Assembly: GCF_963666525.1 (NCBI RefSeq)
Contig: NZ_OY762905.1
Location: 2,028,001-2,092,000, forward strand
Length of the DNA stretch: 64,000 nucleotides
Origin: an uncultured Cohaesibacter sp.
GTDB lineage: Bacteria > Pseudomonadota > Alphaproteobacteria > Rhizobiales > Cohaesibacteraceae
Reading direction: 5' to 3'
Under the pieces are notes generated by a model. The model was not told where the DNA came from. It made no database searches and saw nothing but the letters and a program-made list of their open reading frames with translations. A program made the translations under genes and the position numbers. The stretch's first letter is position 1; each line of letters opens with the position of its first letter. Shown here piece after piece: positions 27,638 through 37,393 of this stretch.

Positions 27638-28885
27638 TCATCCCTGCTGCGTAGCCTTGTACCAGTTGACAATGGCCCGCCGCTCTTCAGGCTCCATAAA
27701 AGTCACGTTGGCCGGCGGCATGGCGTTGGTCGCGCCGGCATTGAGGAAGATTTCCCGTGCGGCCCGGATGATCCGCGCCTCATTGTCAAGATGGATGCCG
27801 CGCGGCGCGGTGCCGATCCCGTCCCATGCCACTTCATCCGCATGGCACATGGAACAGCGGCTGATGACGATGTCCGTCACCTCTTCAAAGCCTGCCGCAT
27901 TGGCATATTTCATCTCATATTCGGTGAGCGGGCGGCTCGCCGCGTCGCTTTCCTCCAGATAGTCGCCAGGAATGAGCGAAATCCAGACAATTGCAAGGAA
28001 CAGCAGGATCGTTGTCGGAATGGTCCAATAGGGGTTGCCTTTGCGAGCGTGGCGACTGTTGAACCAGTGCCGGATCGTTACTCCCATCAGGAACACCAGC
28101 GCCGCAATCACCCAGTTATAGGGCGAGGCAAAGGCCAGCGGATAGTGGTTGGACAACATCAGGAAGATCACCGGCAGGGTGAGATAGTTGTTGTGGGTCG
28201 AGCGCAGCTTGGCGATCTTGCCGTATTTCGGATCTGGCGTGCGCCCGGCCTTGAGGTCCGATACCACGATTTTCTGGTTCGGAATGATGATGAAGAATAC
28301 ATTCGCCGTCATGATGGTTGCGGTAAAGGCCCCCAGATGCAGCAACACGGCGCGACCGGTGAAGACATGGTTGTAGCCCCAACCCATCGCCACCAGCAGC
28401 ACGAACAACAGCACCATCAGCAGCGTCGGCTTTTCATCAAGGCTCGACTTGCAGAGGAAATCATAGACCAGCCAGCCGATGGTCAGCGAACCGGCGGACA
28501 CAAGGATCGCCTGCCAGACCTCCAGCTCCATCTTGGCCGGATCGATGAGAAACAGATTGGCACCGGCCCAATAGGTGACCATCAGAAGCGCCGCACCGGA
28601 CAGCCAGGTCGAATAGCTCTCCCACTTGAACCATGTCAGATGCTCGGGCATGTGCTCGGGCGCCACGAGGAACTTGCGGATATGATAGAAACCGCCACCA
28701 TGCACCTGCCATTCTTCACCATGGGCACCGACCGGCAGGTTGGGGGCCTTCCTGAGCCCCAGATCTAGCGCAATGAAATAGAAGCTCGATCCAATCCAGG
28801 CGATCGCCGTGATCACATGGGTCCAGCGCACGGCAAATTCCAGCCAGGACCAGATGAGCGGTTGCAACAAGTCAAAATCAAGCAT
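27638..28885 (-). CDS. puuD: Membrane urate oxidase PuuD (cytochrome c-fused)
   Basis: 415 residues. Oxidises urate to 5-hydroxyisourate and probably passes electrons to the respiratory chain through its haem domain. The N-terminal ~310 residues hold about eight membrane helices, with RWTHVITAIAWIGSSFYFIA, HLTWFKWESYSTWLSGAALL and NHYPLAFASPYNWVIAALVF, the urate oxidase N-terminal domain. The C-terminal cytochrome c domain has the haem motif CSMCH, with a distal Met probably in NAMPPANVTFMEP. It stands next to uraH and puuE-uraD, which use its product, and is divergent from a LysR gene. Confidence 0.93.
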   Translation of the reverse strand: MLDFDLLQPLIWSWLEFAVRWTHVITAIAWIGSSFYFIALDLGLRKAPNLPVGAHGEEWQVHGGGFYHIRKFLVAPEHMPEHLTWFKWESYSTWLSGAALLMVTYWAGANLFLIDPAKMELEVWQAILVSAGSLTIGWLVYDFLCKSSLDEKPTLLMVLLFVLLVAMGWGYNHVFTGRAVLLHLGAFTATIMTANVFFIIIPNQKIVVSDLKAGRTPDPKYGKIAKLRSTHNNYLTLPVIFLMLSNHYPLAFASPYNWVIAALVFLMGVTIRHWFNSRHARKGNPYWTIPTTILLFLAIVWISLIPGDYLEESDAASRPLTEYEMKYANAAGFEEVTDIVISRCSMCHADEVAWDGIGTAPRGIHLDNEARIIRAAREIFLNAGATNAMPPANVTFMEPEERRAIVNWYKATQQG

Positions 28886-29107
28886 CCCGAAACTCCAAGT
28901 TCAAACTCTTGCTCCCCCTCAGATGACCCCTTTTGACTGTTTCCGGATGGAATGACCGGAACGCACCGGTACATGCTTTCTGTGCATGCTTGCCGCAATC
29001 GCTTCCCGGGGCCTTTTGTTCACTCTATTGCAGAGAGTGATTTTCTGGTATGAAGAAAAAGACAGATCAGATTCAAAAAAAACAAGAAAAAGCGACGGAC
29101 AAATACC

Positions 29108-30049
29108 ATGTCCTATTTTGATAATATCAAAACCTTCGTCCGTGTCTTCGAATTGGGTTCCATGTCGGCCGCCGCCCGCGATCAGCGCATTTCCCCGGCC
29201 GTGGCTTCGGCCCGCATCTCGCAACTGGAAGATCACCTCAACGTCCGCCTGTTCCAGCGCACCACACGCATGCTGACACCGACCGAACAGGGCAAACTGT
29301 TCTACCCCGGCGCCTGCCGTGTTCTGGAAACCATCGAAGAGGCCGAGGCGCTTGTCTCCAGCGTCACGCTGAAACCGCGCGGCTCCATCCATGTGGCCGC
29401 GCCTCTCGGCATCGGACGACGGCTGGTCGCCCCTGCCGTGCCGGACTTCAAGAAGGAATTCCCGCTGATCGACGTGCGCATGCGCCTGTCGGATCGCAAG
29501 ATCGATGTCGCCGCCGAAGGGCTTGATGTCGCCTTCTTCCTCGGCGTGCCGGAGGATTCCAACCTGCGTATCCGCAAGATCGCCGACTGCCGCCGAGTGC
29601 TCTGCGCCGCTCCATCCTACATCGAGACCCACGGCGAGCCGGAAAGCGGCGAGGACCTGTCCGGCCCCAACCACGCCTGCCTCAACCTGCGTTATCCCGG
29701 CGCACCGGAGTTCCAGTGGCCGCTACAGACGGCCGATGGCGTCAAGCGGTTTGCCGTTTCCGGCCCGTTTGAATCGGACGATGGCGACGTCCTCACCGAT
29801 TGGGCGCTACATGGCCACGGCATCATTCTGAAGCCTGAGTTCGAGGTTTTGCACTATCTGCGGACGGGACAACTGGTGCCGATTCTCACTGACACCCCAC
29901 CGATTCCCATCCAGATGGCCTGTCTTTATTCACATCGTCGGCGGCAGGATCCCAAGATCCGCCTGTTCATCGACTTCATATCCGGCCACATCCGCACAGT
30001 TCTTTCCGATCAGGCCAAAGAGTTGCGAGGCGAATTGAGGGGCGAATAG
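29108..30049 (+). CDS. LysR-family transcriptional regulator
   Basis: 313 residues. The N-terminal winged helix has SMSAAARDQRISPAVASARI-SQLEDHLNVRLFQRTTR, followed by a linker helix and a periplasmic-binding-like effector domain from about residue 90 (GSIHVAAPLGIGRRLVAPAV). It belongs to the CrgA-like branch by overall look. Divergent from puuD across 222 bases, and flanked by urate and allantoin genes, so it probably senses a purine intermediate and controls puuD. That role is inferred from position. Confidence 0.88.
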   Translation: MSYFDNIKTFVRVFELGSMSAAARDQRISPAVASARISQLEDHLNVRLFQRTTRMLTPTEQGKLFYPGACRVLETIEEAEALVSSVTLKPRGSIHVAAPLGIGRRLVAPAVPDFKKEFPLIDVRMRLSDRKIDVAAEGLDVAFFLGVPEDSNLRIRKIADCRRVLCAAPSYIETHGEPESGEDLSGPNHACLNLRYPGAPEFQWPLQTADGVKRFAVSGPFESDDGDVLTDWALHGHGIILKPEFEVLHYLRTGQLVPILTDTPPIPIQMACLYSHRRRQDPKIRLFIDFISGHIRTVLSDQAKELRGELRGE

Positions 30050-30078
30050 CCGCTCTGAAGAGGCCCAAGGAAGCCCGG

Positions 30079-30441
30079 TCAGCTGCCCCGATAGGTCGAA
30101 TAGCCATAGGGCGACAGCAGCAGCGGCACATGATAATGCACGGCCTCATTCATGCCGAAGCGGATCGGAATGATGTCGAGAAACCGCGGTTCCTTGTGCA
30201 GTGCCTCAACCTCGTCGAGATAGGCACCGGCATAAAACGCCAGCTCGTAAGTCCCTGTTGCAAAGTCTTCTTCGGGCAGGATGGGACCATCGGTCCGGCC
30301 ATCCTCATTCGTCATGCGGGTCGCCAGCAGGGTCCGCGTTTCTCCATCCAGACGATAGAGCTCAATAGCCATACCCGCCGCCGGGCACCCCCGTGCAGTG
30401 TCCAATACGTGGGTTGTCAGATATCCGCTCATGAAATTCAC
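30079..30441 (-). CDS. uraH: 5-hydroxyisourate hydrolase UraH
   Basis: 120 residues; transthyretin-like protein. Hydrolyses 5-hydroxyisourate to OHCU. Both family end motifs are present: N-terminal [19 protein letters not shown] (with the catalytic His) and C-terminal [18 protein letters not shown] ending in YRGS. The internal Arg is in [13 protein letters not shown]. No signal peptide, so cytoplasmic. Divergent from the puuE-uraD fusion across 174 bases. Confidence 0.97.
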   Translation of the reverse strand: MNFMSGYLTTHVLDTARGCPAAGMAIELYRLDGETRTLLATRMTNEDGRTDGPILPEEDFATGTYELAFYAGAYLDEVEALHKEPRFLDIIPIRFGMNEAVHYHVPLLLSPYGYSTYRGS

Positions 30442-30615
30442 CGTCGTTTAAGTTGTATCCGCGTTGCGCTGCAGCGCTCGGAGTCGCATCATAGTAGCAT
30501 CCGCTTTCAAGACATTCCTTTATTATGCATAAATAGCTATCGGAATTTCAAGAAAATGTGATCATATTTTAATGGTATAGAAGGAAATGAGAATAGGGAG
30601 CCGCAAGGAACCAGG

Positions 30616-32052
30616 ATGAATACGGAAAATACGCGATATTTGCGAAACATGTCCGGTTACGGACCGACCCCGCCAAAGGCCGAATGGCCAGGCGGAGCCA
30701 AGATCGCTGTGCAGTTTGTGATCAATTATGAAGAGGGCGGCGAGAACTGCATCCTGCACGGGGATGCCGCATCGGAAGCCTTCCTGTCAGAGATCGTCGG
30801 CGCTGCTCCCTGGCCCGGTCAACGCCACTGGAACATGGAATCCATCTATGAATATGGCGCCCGAGCCGGTTTCTGGCGTCTCCATCGCCTGTTCACCTCC
30901 ATGGGTATCCCGGCCACCGTCTATGGCGTTGCCAGCGCCCTTGCCCGCAGCCCCGAACAGGTGGCCGCGATGCAGGAAGCAGACTGGGAAATCGCCAGCC
31001 ACGGCCTCAAGTGGATCGAATACAAGGACGCCACCGCTGAAAGCGAAAAGGCCGACATGCTCGAGGCCATTCGCCTGCATGAAGAGGTTACCGGAGCCAA
31101 GCCGAAGGGCTGGTACACAGGCCGCTGCTCGGCCAACACCGTGGCACTGGCCGCAGAGCTCGGGATCTTTGACTATATTTCCGATATCTATGACGATGAC
31201 CTGCCCTACTGGATCGAGGCTGGTGAGCGCGATCAGTTGCTGATCCCCTACACGCTGGACTGCAACGACATGCGCTTTGCCACCGCACAGGGCTTCAACT
31301 CCGGCGACCAGTATTTCGCCTATCTCAAGGATACCTTCGACTGCCTTTATGAAGAAGGCGCAACAGGCACGGCCAAGATGATGAACATCGGCCTGCACTG
31401 CCGCCTTGTTGGCCGTCCGGGGCGCGTCATGGCGCTCAAGCGCTTCATGGATTATGCCCAGTCCAAGGGAGACGTCTGGTTCGCCCGCCGCATCGACATT
31501 GCCCGCCATTGGCAGGCGGTCCATCCTGCGGTCCGTTTCGAGCGCCCCAGCCGGATGGACGCCGAGCGCTTCGTTGCGCTCTATGGCGGCGTCTTCGAAC
31601 ACAGCCCGTGGATTGCGGAACGTGCCCACGCGCTGGAGCTGGGCGCAGCCCATGACACGGTGATCGGTCTGCATAACGCCCTCTGTCGTGCCTTCCGGTC
31701 CGCCACGAAAGACGAGAAACTCGCTGTCCTCAAGGCCCATCCGGATCTCGCAGGCAAGCTGGCTGCTGCCAAGGCGCTGACCGCAGACTCCACCGCCGAG
31801 CAGGCAAGCGCCGGTCTTGACATCCTGAGCGAGGAAGAACGCACCCAGTTCACTGCGCTCAACACCGCCTACATGGACAAGCACGGCTTTCCGTTCATCA
31901 TCGCCGTGCGCGATCATGACAAGGCAGGCATCCTTGCTGCCTTCAGGCAACGCATAGACAACGACAGCGAGACCGAATTTGCCACCGCTTGCGGCCAGGT
32001 TGAACGCATTGCCTTCCATCGTGTCGGCGCGCTTCTGGGTGGAGACGCTTGA
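30616..32052 (+). CDS. puuE: Allantoinase PuuE fused to OHCU decarboxylase UraD
   Basis: 478 residues with two enzymes. Residues about 1-310 form a polysaccharide deacetylase-like (NodB) domain of the PuuE type: FVINYEEGGENCILHGD, EYGARAGFWRLHRLF, EIASHGLKWIEYKD, GWYTGRCSANTVALAAELG and MNIGLHCRLVGRPGRVMALK. It opens allantoin to allantoate. Residues about 315-475 are OHCU decarboxylase: LYGGVFEHSPWIAERA, LKAHPDLAGKLAAAKALT and AYMDKHGFPFIIAVRDHD. That domain makes S-allantoin, so the fusion carries two consecutive steps. It overlaps allA by a few bases. Confidence 0.94.
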   Translation: MNTENTRYLRNMSGYGPTPPKAEWPGGAKIAVQFVINYEEGGENCILHGDAASEAFLSEIVGAAPWPGQRHWNMESIYEYGARAGFWRLHRLFTSMGIPATVYGVASALARSPEQVAAMQEADWEIASHGLKWIEYKDATAESEKADMLEAIRLHEEVTGAKPKGWYTGRCSANTVALAAELGIFDYISDIYDDDLPYWIEAGERDQLLIPYTLDCNDMRFATAQGFNSGDQYFAYLKDTFDCLYEEGATGTAKMMNIGLHCRLVGRPGRVMALKRFMDYAQSKGDVWFARRIDIARHWQAVHPAVRFERPSRMDAERFVALYGGVFEHSPWIAERAHALELGAAHDTVIGLHNALCRAFRSATKDEKLAVLKAHPDLAGKLAAAKALTADSTAEQASAGLDILSEEERTQFTALNTAYMDKHGFPFIIAVRDHDKAGILAAFRQRIDNDSETEFATACGQVERIAFHRVGALLGGDA

Positions 32053-32588
32053 TGAGTGACGAACAGATCATGATCGCCCCCCTGACGGCTGAGGCCTTCG
32101 CCCCTTTCGGCGACATCCTCGAAGCAAACGGGTCGCCCACGAAGATGATCAACCAGGGCTTCTGTGGTCGCTATCATGATCTGGCAGGTCTCGATTTCCT
32201 CGCAGCTGATGGCGACCCGGGACGGGCTGGCATCTCGATCTTTGATTCCGAGCCGCGCACCCTGCCCTACTGCCTCGACATGGTTGAACGGCATCCGCTC
32301 GGCTCGCAGGCCTTCCTGCCCATGAGCAGGCATGCCTTTCTGGTCATCGTCGCTCCGGACGAAGACGGCAGACCGGGCAGGCCACTGGCCTTCGAGACAA
32401 GACCGGGTCAGGGCATCAATTTTCACCGCAATGTATGGCACGGCGTCCTGACGCCACTCCGCGCACCAGGCCTGTTTGCCGTCGTCGACCGGATCGGCGA
32501 GGCGAACAATCTTGAAGAATACTGGTTCGAAGAACCCTACTGGGTTGTTGCCAACCCCAAGAGCAAAAGCTCACGCAAGACAAAATAA
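32052..32588 (+). CDS. allA: Ureidoglycolate lyase AllA
   Basis: About 178 residues; an ATG at 32049 is also in frame (ATGATGAG). Splits ureidoglycolate into glyoxylate and urea. Family blocks: IAPLTAEAFAPFGDILEANG, DMVERHPLGSQAFLPMSRHA, FLVIVAPDEDGRPG, GQGINFHRNVWHGVLTPL and FAVVDRIGEANNLEEYWFEE. Cupin-like, cytoplasmic. Starts at the end of the puuE-uraD fusion. Its urea can feed the nearby urease and its glyoxylate can feed malate synthase G. Confidence 0.94.
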   Translation: MSDEQIMIAPLTAEAFAPFGDILEANGSPTKMINQGFCGRYHDLAGLDFLAADGDPGRAGISIFDSEPRTLPYCLDMVERHPLGSQAFLPMSRHAFLVIVAPDEDGRPGRPLAFETRPGQGINFHRNVWHGVLTPLRAPGLFAVVDRIGEANNLEEYWFEEPYWVVANPKSKSSRKTK

Positions 32589-32635
32589 AAGACAAAAAGT
32601 CACCGGAGGAAAGACAATAACCGTTGAGGGGTAAC

Positions 32636-34066
32636 ATGATGAAGAACAATTCTATCGGCACTCCGGAGCAGCTCCGGGATCCAAACTACACGCCACCAAT
32701 ACTCAAGGCCATTCCACTGGGCATCCAGCATGTGCTGGCCATGTTCATCGCCAACGTGACACCTGCCATCATCGTTGCAGGTGCTGCAGGATTCGGTTTC
32801 GGCTCCAACAGCCCGGATTTCCCCGAGCTGCTCTACATGATCCAGATGGCCATGCTGATTGCCGGCGTGGCAACCCTGCTCCAGACCATCACGCTTGGCC
32901 CCGTTGGTGCCGCATTGCCTGTGGTTCAGGGCACCAGCTTCGCCTTCCTGCCTGTCATGATCCCGCTGGTTGCCGGCAAGGGTGTCGACGGCATGGCCGC
33001 TCTCTACACCGGGATTTTCATCGGTGGTCTGTTCCACGCCTTCCTTGGCCTGTTCATCGGCAAGATCCGCTTTGCCCTGCCGCCGCTCGTCACCGGCCTT
33101 GTGGTGATGATGATCGGTCTGGCGCTGATCAAGGTCGGCATCCAGTATTCGGCAGGCGGTGCTCACATGGTCGGCAAGCCCGAATTCGGCACGCTCACCA
33201 GTTGGGCCTGTGCAGCCGTGGTGATCCTCGTCACCCTCGGCCTCAAATTCTATGCCCGCGGCATGTGGGCCATTTCCGCCGTGCTGCTTGGCCTCATAGC
33301 CGGCTACATCTTCGCCATTTTCATCGGCAAGCTGCCGGTTGCCTCCATCACCGGTTCATGGAACAACGCTGCGGCCTTTGCCCTGCCAATGCCATTCAAA
33401 TTCGGCTTTGAAATGTCCTTTGCCGCGATCATCGGTTTCTGCCTGATGGCCGTCGTCTCCGCCATTGAAACCGTCGGCGACGTTTCCGGCATCACCAAGG
33501 GCGGTGCTGGCCGCGAGGCAACCGACAAGGAAATCGCAGGCGCCACCTATGCAGACGGACTGGGCACGGCCATTGCCGGTGTCTTCGGTGCCTTGCCAAA
33601 CACCTCCTTCTCCCAGAACGTGGGTCTGGTTGCCATCACCGGCGTCATGAGCCGCCATGTGGTCACCTTTGGTGCCATCTTCCTGATCATCTGTGGCCTC
33701 GTCCCGAAAGTGGGCAGCCTCATCCGCACCATCCCGATCGAAGTACTTGGTGGTGGCGTGGTGGTCATGTTCGGTATGGTCGTTGCGTCTGGCATCTCCA
33801 TGCTGTCCGACGTCAACTGGAACCGTCGCAACATGGTGATCTTCGCCATCTCCCTGTCGGTCGGTCTGGGCCTGCAGCTGGAGCCAAGCGCCCTGCAGTA
33901 TGTTCCCGGCACGCTCAAGGTTCTTCTGACCTCCGGCCTGTTGCCTTCGGCCCTGATCGCCGTGGTTCTCAACCTGATCTTGCCCCATGAGCTGGCAGCA
34001 GAAGCCACCGAGGAAGTGTCCGGCGGCATGGCCGGTCACAACCCGGAAGTCCAGCCCGGCGAATAG
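32636..34066 (+). CDS. NCS2-family purine (uric acid/xanthine) permease
   Basis: About 476 residues from the ATG at 32636 (GAGGGG 5 bases upstream). About 12-14 membrane segments. NCS2/NAT hallmarks are AIPLGIQHVLAMFIANVTPA, PVVQGTSFAFLPVMI, AVVSAIETVGDVSGITKG (the substrate-site Glu) and PNTSFSQNVGLVAITGVMSR (the NAT signature). Proton- or sodium-driven uptake of urate or xanthine is expected from the family and its place beside allA and xdh. The exact substrate cannot be told apart by eye. Confidence 0.92.
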   Translation: MMKNNSIGTPEQLRDPNYTPPILKAIPLGIQHVLAMFIANVTPAIIVAGAAGFGFGSNSPDFPELLYMIQMAMLIAGVATLLQTITLGPVGAALPVVQGTSFAFLPVMIPLVAGKGVDGMAALYTGIFIGGLFHAFLGLFIGKIRFALPPLVTGLVVMMIGLALIKVGIQYSAGGAHMVGKPEFGTLTSWACAAVVILVTLGLKFYARGMWAISAVLLGLIAGYIFAIFIGKLPVASITGSWNNAAAFALPMPFKFGFEMSFAAIIGFCLMAVVSAIETVGDVSGITKGGAGREATDKEIAGATYADGLGTAIAGVFGALPNTSFSQNVGLVAITGVMSRHVVTFGAIFLIICGLVPKVGSLIRTIPIEVLGGGVVVMFGMVVASGISMLSDVNWNRRNMVIFAISLSVGLGLQLEPSALQYVPGTLKVLLTSGLLPSALIAVVLNLILPHELAAEATEEVSGGMAGHNPEVQPGE

Positions 34067-34087
34067 CCCTAAGCCTTCCCACTGAAA

Positions 34088-34127
34088 ACGAAAGCCCGCC
34101 GAACAACGCTCGGCGGGCTTTTTCTTT
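34088..34127. terminator. Rho-independent terminator between permease and xdhC
   Basis: AAAGCCCGCCGA-ACAACG-CTCGGCGGGCTTTTTCTTT: a strong 9-10 base GC stem followed by a T-run on the plus strand, and A-rich on the other side. It lies between convergent genes and can act in both directions. Confidence 0.88.
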
Positions 34128-34164
34128 GCCCCAGGTCCGGGGAAAGGAAGAGAGGAGAGCCGCT

Positions 34165-35028
34165 TCAGGACATCCGGTCGACCTGTGCGGCAGGCGCATC
34201 GGGGCCAGACTGCCCAGATGGCAGATCCCGCAACAGAACACCCAGCAGCTCGGCTGCCACCATAGCCGCAATCACTTCGGGCCGCTTGTCGCGCACATGG
34301 TCGTGCCGACCGATTGGGCAGACCAGCGAAGGCAGAAGCGCCTCAGCCTGATCCGGTGCCTCGCGCTTCAGCCAATGGCTGAAGGTGGCCCGCTTGCTCT
34401 TCGAACCGATCATGCCGACATAGGCCGCATCAGCTCGCGCCAGTGCTTCCCGCGCCAGCAGAAAATCAAGGGCATGATCATGGGTCAGGATAAGAAACAC
34501 GCTTGCAGGCGGCGCAGCGCGGATCTCCGCTTCCGGCAGGGCCGACAGACGCTGCTCCACCGGCACATCGACCAGCGCCAGCTCTTCGGCTCGACTGTCG
34601 ACAAGGACCGGTCGGACGGGCAGCAGGTGCAGCGTGCGGGCGAGCGCCCGCCCCACATGCCCGGCCCCGAAAACATAGACACGGGACAAGGTGTCCAGTG
34701 CATTTCGTTCGGCCGCGATTTCTGCGTCCTTCCGTGCAGCATCCATCAATGCAAACGACAGAGTCACGGCCCCGCCACAGCACTGGCCGATCTCAGGCCC
34801 CAGTGGCACAGCCAAACGCTTTTCCGCCTCGCCACGCCCGATCATCCGCCGGGCCTCGTCGATGGCGATATATTCCAGTTGCCCGCCGCCAATGGTGCCA
34901 TGCATCCGCTTTTCGGCCACATAGAGCGAGGCTCCGGCCTCACGGGGAGAGGAGCCCCGGACCTCACTGAGGCAGACCTTGATGACGGCCCCGGCCTCTT
35001 GCAGGAACAGCGCCAGCTCCTCAGCCAT
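34165..35028 (-). CDS. xdhC: Xanthine dehydrogenase accessory protein XdhC
   Basis: 287 residues from the ATG at 35028; the frame is open further upstream only as a shadow of xdhB. XdhC binds molybdenum cofactor, helps its sulfuration and inserts it into XdhB. Family blocks: EVRGSSPREAGASLYV near the start, TIGGGQLEYIAIDEA, LGPEIGQCCGGAVTLSF, VYVFGAGHVGRALARTL (Rossmann glycine motif) and YVGMIGSKSKRATF. Start codon overlaps the end of xdhB. Confidence 0.94.
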   Translation of the reverse strand: MAEELALFLQEAGAVIKVCLSEVRGSSPREAGASLYVAEKRMHGTIGGGQLEYIAIDEARRMIGRGEAEKRLAVPLGPEIGQCCGGAVTLSFALMDAARKDAEIAAERNALDTLSRVYVFGAGHVGRALARTLHLLPVRPVLVDSRAEELALVDVPVEQRLSALPEAEIRAAPPASVFLILTHDHALDFLLAREALARADAAYVGMIGSKSKRATFSHWLKREAPDQAEALLPSLVCPIGRHDHVRDKRPEVIAAMVAAELLGVLLRDLPSGQSGPDAPAAQVDRMS

Positions 35029-37393
35029 CAGAGCGACCTTTCGCCTGCAAAGCCTCGATTGCCATAAGCACCCGCTCGGGTGTTGCCGGGGTGTCCAGCC
35101 TTGGACAAACCGTGTAGTCCGCCACGCTGGCCACCGCCATGGAGAGCGCCTCCAGCACCGAGATTGCCAGCATGAAGGGCGGCTCGCCGACAGCCTTGGA
35201 GCGCTTGATCGTGCGCTCGGCATTCTCGGACCACTCGGCCAGCTCGACGTTGAAGATACGCGGAATATCGCTGGCAAGCGGAATCTTGTAGGTCGATGGA
35301 GCATGCGTCCGCAGTCGGCCATCGCCGTCCCACCACAGCTCCTCGGTGGTCAGCCAGCCCATGCCCTGCACAAAGGCGCCTTCCACCTGCCCCCGGTCGA
35401 GCACCGGATTGAGCGACTTGCCAACGTCGTGCAGGATGTCGGTCCGATCGATGACATAATCCCCGGTCAGCCGGTTGACCGTGACTTCCGACACCGCCGC
35501 GCCATAGGCATAGTAGAAAAACGGCCGTCCCTCCCCCTTGTCCCGATCCCAATGGATCTTCGGCGTCTTGTAGAAACCCGCCGCCGACAGATGCACCCGC
35601 GCGAGGTAAGCCTGTTTGATCAGGTCGTCAAAGGACAACGCCTCGTCGCCAATTGCCACCTGGTTGGGCAGGAAGGTGATGGCCTCTTCGGCCACGCCCC
35701 ATTTCTCGCACATGAAGGCGACAAGCCGCCCCTTGAGCTGGTTGGCAGCATCAAGCGCCGCCATGCCATTGAGGTCCGAGCCGGAAGACGCCGCCGTTGC
35801 CGAGGTGTTGGGCACCTTGTCCGTCGCCGTGCGCGTGATCTTGATCCGCTCGATATCCACCTGAAAGGCGTCGGCCACCACCTGCGCCACCTTGGTGTAG
35901 AGCCCCTGCCCCATCTCGGTGCCGCCATGGTTGAGCTGGATCGAGCCGTCGGAATAGATGTGAATGAGGCTGCCAGCCTGATTGAAATGGGTGGCCGTGA
36001 AGGAAATCCCGAACTTGACCGGCGTCAGCGCCAGCCCCTTGCGATGGATTCCACCGGTGCGGTTGGCCTCCTCGTTGAACGCCAGAATGGCGACACGGCG
36101 TGCCTGATAGTCGGCCCTTGCCTCCATTTCACCGATGAGGCGTGGCAGGATATTGTCCTCGACCTGCTGGTGATAGGGCGTTACGTCCCGCCCCGCACCA
36201 CCATAGAAATTGGCCTTGCGCACCGCAAGCGGATCCTTGCCAAGGGCAAAGGCGATCTCCTCGATGATCCGCTCGGCAACCACCACTCCCTGCGGCCCGC
36301 CAAAGCCACGAAAAGCGGTATTGGAAACCGTGTTGGTCTTCAGCGGATGCGAACGCAACAGCACATGGGGGTAGAAATAGGCGTTGTCCGCATGAAACAG
36401 CGCCCGGTCCGTCACCGGACCGGACAGATCGGCAGCAAAGCCGCATCGGGCCATGAAGTCGCCTTCGACGGCAACAATCACCCCATCCTCATCAAAGCCC
36501 ACCTCATAGTCGACCACAAAGTCATGTCGCTTGCCGGTAGCCGTCATGTCGTCATCCCGATCAGGCCGGATCTTGACCGGACGGCCAAACTTGCGCGCGC
36601 CCAGCGCCGCAACGGCGCAGAAGATGCTCATCTGCGATTCCTTGCCACCGAACCCGCCGCCGAGCCGCCGCACTTCCACGGTTACCGAGTGAGAGGGGAT
36701 GCCGAGCACCTGGGCAACCATATGCTGGGCTTCGCTGGGGTGCTGGGTCGAAGTGCGGATCAGCATGTCCTCATCCTCGCCGGGAATGGCAAAGGCGATC
36801 TGGCCTTCCAGATACATGTGATCCTGTCCACCGATCCGGATTTGCCCCTTGATCCGGTGGGCCGCGCTGGCAAAACCCGCCTTCACATCGCCGCGCTCCA
36901 GCTTCAGCGGTTTGGCAACATTGGGATAGCCTGCCTCTTTCGCCGCAAGCACATCAATCTTGGCTGGCAAGGTTTCATAGGTGATCCTGGCGGCAGCTGC
37001 TGCCTTGCGCGCCTCGGCCCGTGTCCGGGCGACCACGGCAAACAATGGCTGCCCCAGAAACTGCACCTTGCCGGTCGGGAAAACCGGCTCGTCATTGAGG
37101 TGATTGGCGCTCACGTCATTATGACCCGGCGCGACGATATCCTCGGCGGTGAGCACCCCCACCACACCATCCATGGCAAGGCAGGGAGAAAGATCCAGGG
37201 CGACAATCCTGGCATGAGCCTTGTCGCTGAGACCGAGATAGGCGTGCAGCGTGCCGACCGGTTCCAGCGTGTCATCGGTATAGTCGGCGGCCCCCGTCAC
37301 ATGCTTGTGGGCGGAGTCATGCTTGTGATCCTGATGCACGGCCCCACGGATGTCCTGGGCGACCGTCTTTGCGCTTTCCACATCCTGCTTCAT
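35021..37393 (-). CDS. xdhB: Xanthine dehydrogenase molybdopterin subunit XdhB
   Basis: 790 residues, full length. Oxidises hypoxanthine and xanthine to urate at a molybdenum centre. Blocks seen: KHVTGAADYTDDTLEPVGTL near the start, GGGFGGKESQMS (about 250), FRGFGGPQGVVVAERIIEEI, GGTEMGQGLYTKVAQVVADA, the TSATAASSGSDLNG segment, and SKAVGEPPFMLAISVLEAL near the C-terminus, which carries the catalytic Glu. Overlaps xdhA by ATGA. Cytoplasmic; partner of XdhA. Confidence 0.96.
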   Translation of the reverse strand: MKQDVESAKTVAQDIRGAVHQDHKHDSAHKHVTGAADYTDDTLEPVGTLHAYLGLSDKAHARIVALDLSPCLAMDGVVGVLTAEDIVAPGHNDVSANHLNDEPVFPTGKVQFLGQPLFAVVARTRAEARKAAAAARITYETLPAKIDVLAAKEAGYPNVAKPLKLERGDVKAGFASAAHRIKGQIRIGGQDHMYLEGQIAFAIPGEDEDMLIRTSTQHPSEAQHMVAQVLGIPSHSVTVEVRRLGGGFGGKESQMSIFCAVAALGARKFGRPVKIRPDRDDDMTATGKRHDFVVDYEVGFDEDGVIVAVEGDFMARCGFAADLSGPVTDRALFHADNAYFYPHVLLRSHPLKTNTVSNTAFRGFGGPQGVVVAERIIEEIAFALGKDPLAVRKANFYGGAGRDVTPYHQQVEDNILPRLIGEMEARADYQARRVAILAFNEEANRTGGIHRKGLALTPVKFGISFTATHFNQAGSLIHIYSDGSIQLNHGGTEMGQGLYTKVAQVVADAFQVDIERIKITRTATDKVPNTSATAASSGSDLNGMAALDAANQLKGRLVAFMCEKWGVAEEAITFLPNQVAIGDEALSFDDLIKQAYLARVHLSAAGFYKTPKIHWDRDKGEGRPFFYYAYGAAVSEVTVNRLTGDYVIDRTDILHDVGKSLNPVLDRGQVEGAFVQGMGWLTTEELWWDGDGRLRTHAPSTYKIPLASDIPRIFNVELAEWSENAERTIKRSKAVGEPPFMLAISVLEALSMAVASVADYTVCPRLDTPATPERVLMAIEALQAKGRSDG

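Noticed and set aside
36000-36600. Possible frameshift in xdhB
   Set aside because: The frame is continuous and all Xdh blocks occur in order; no break was found.
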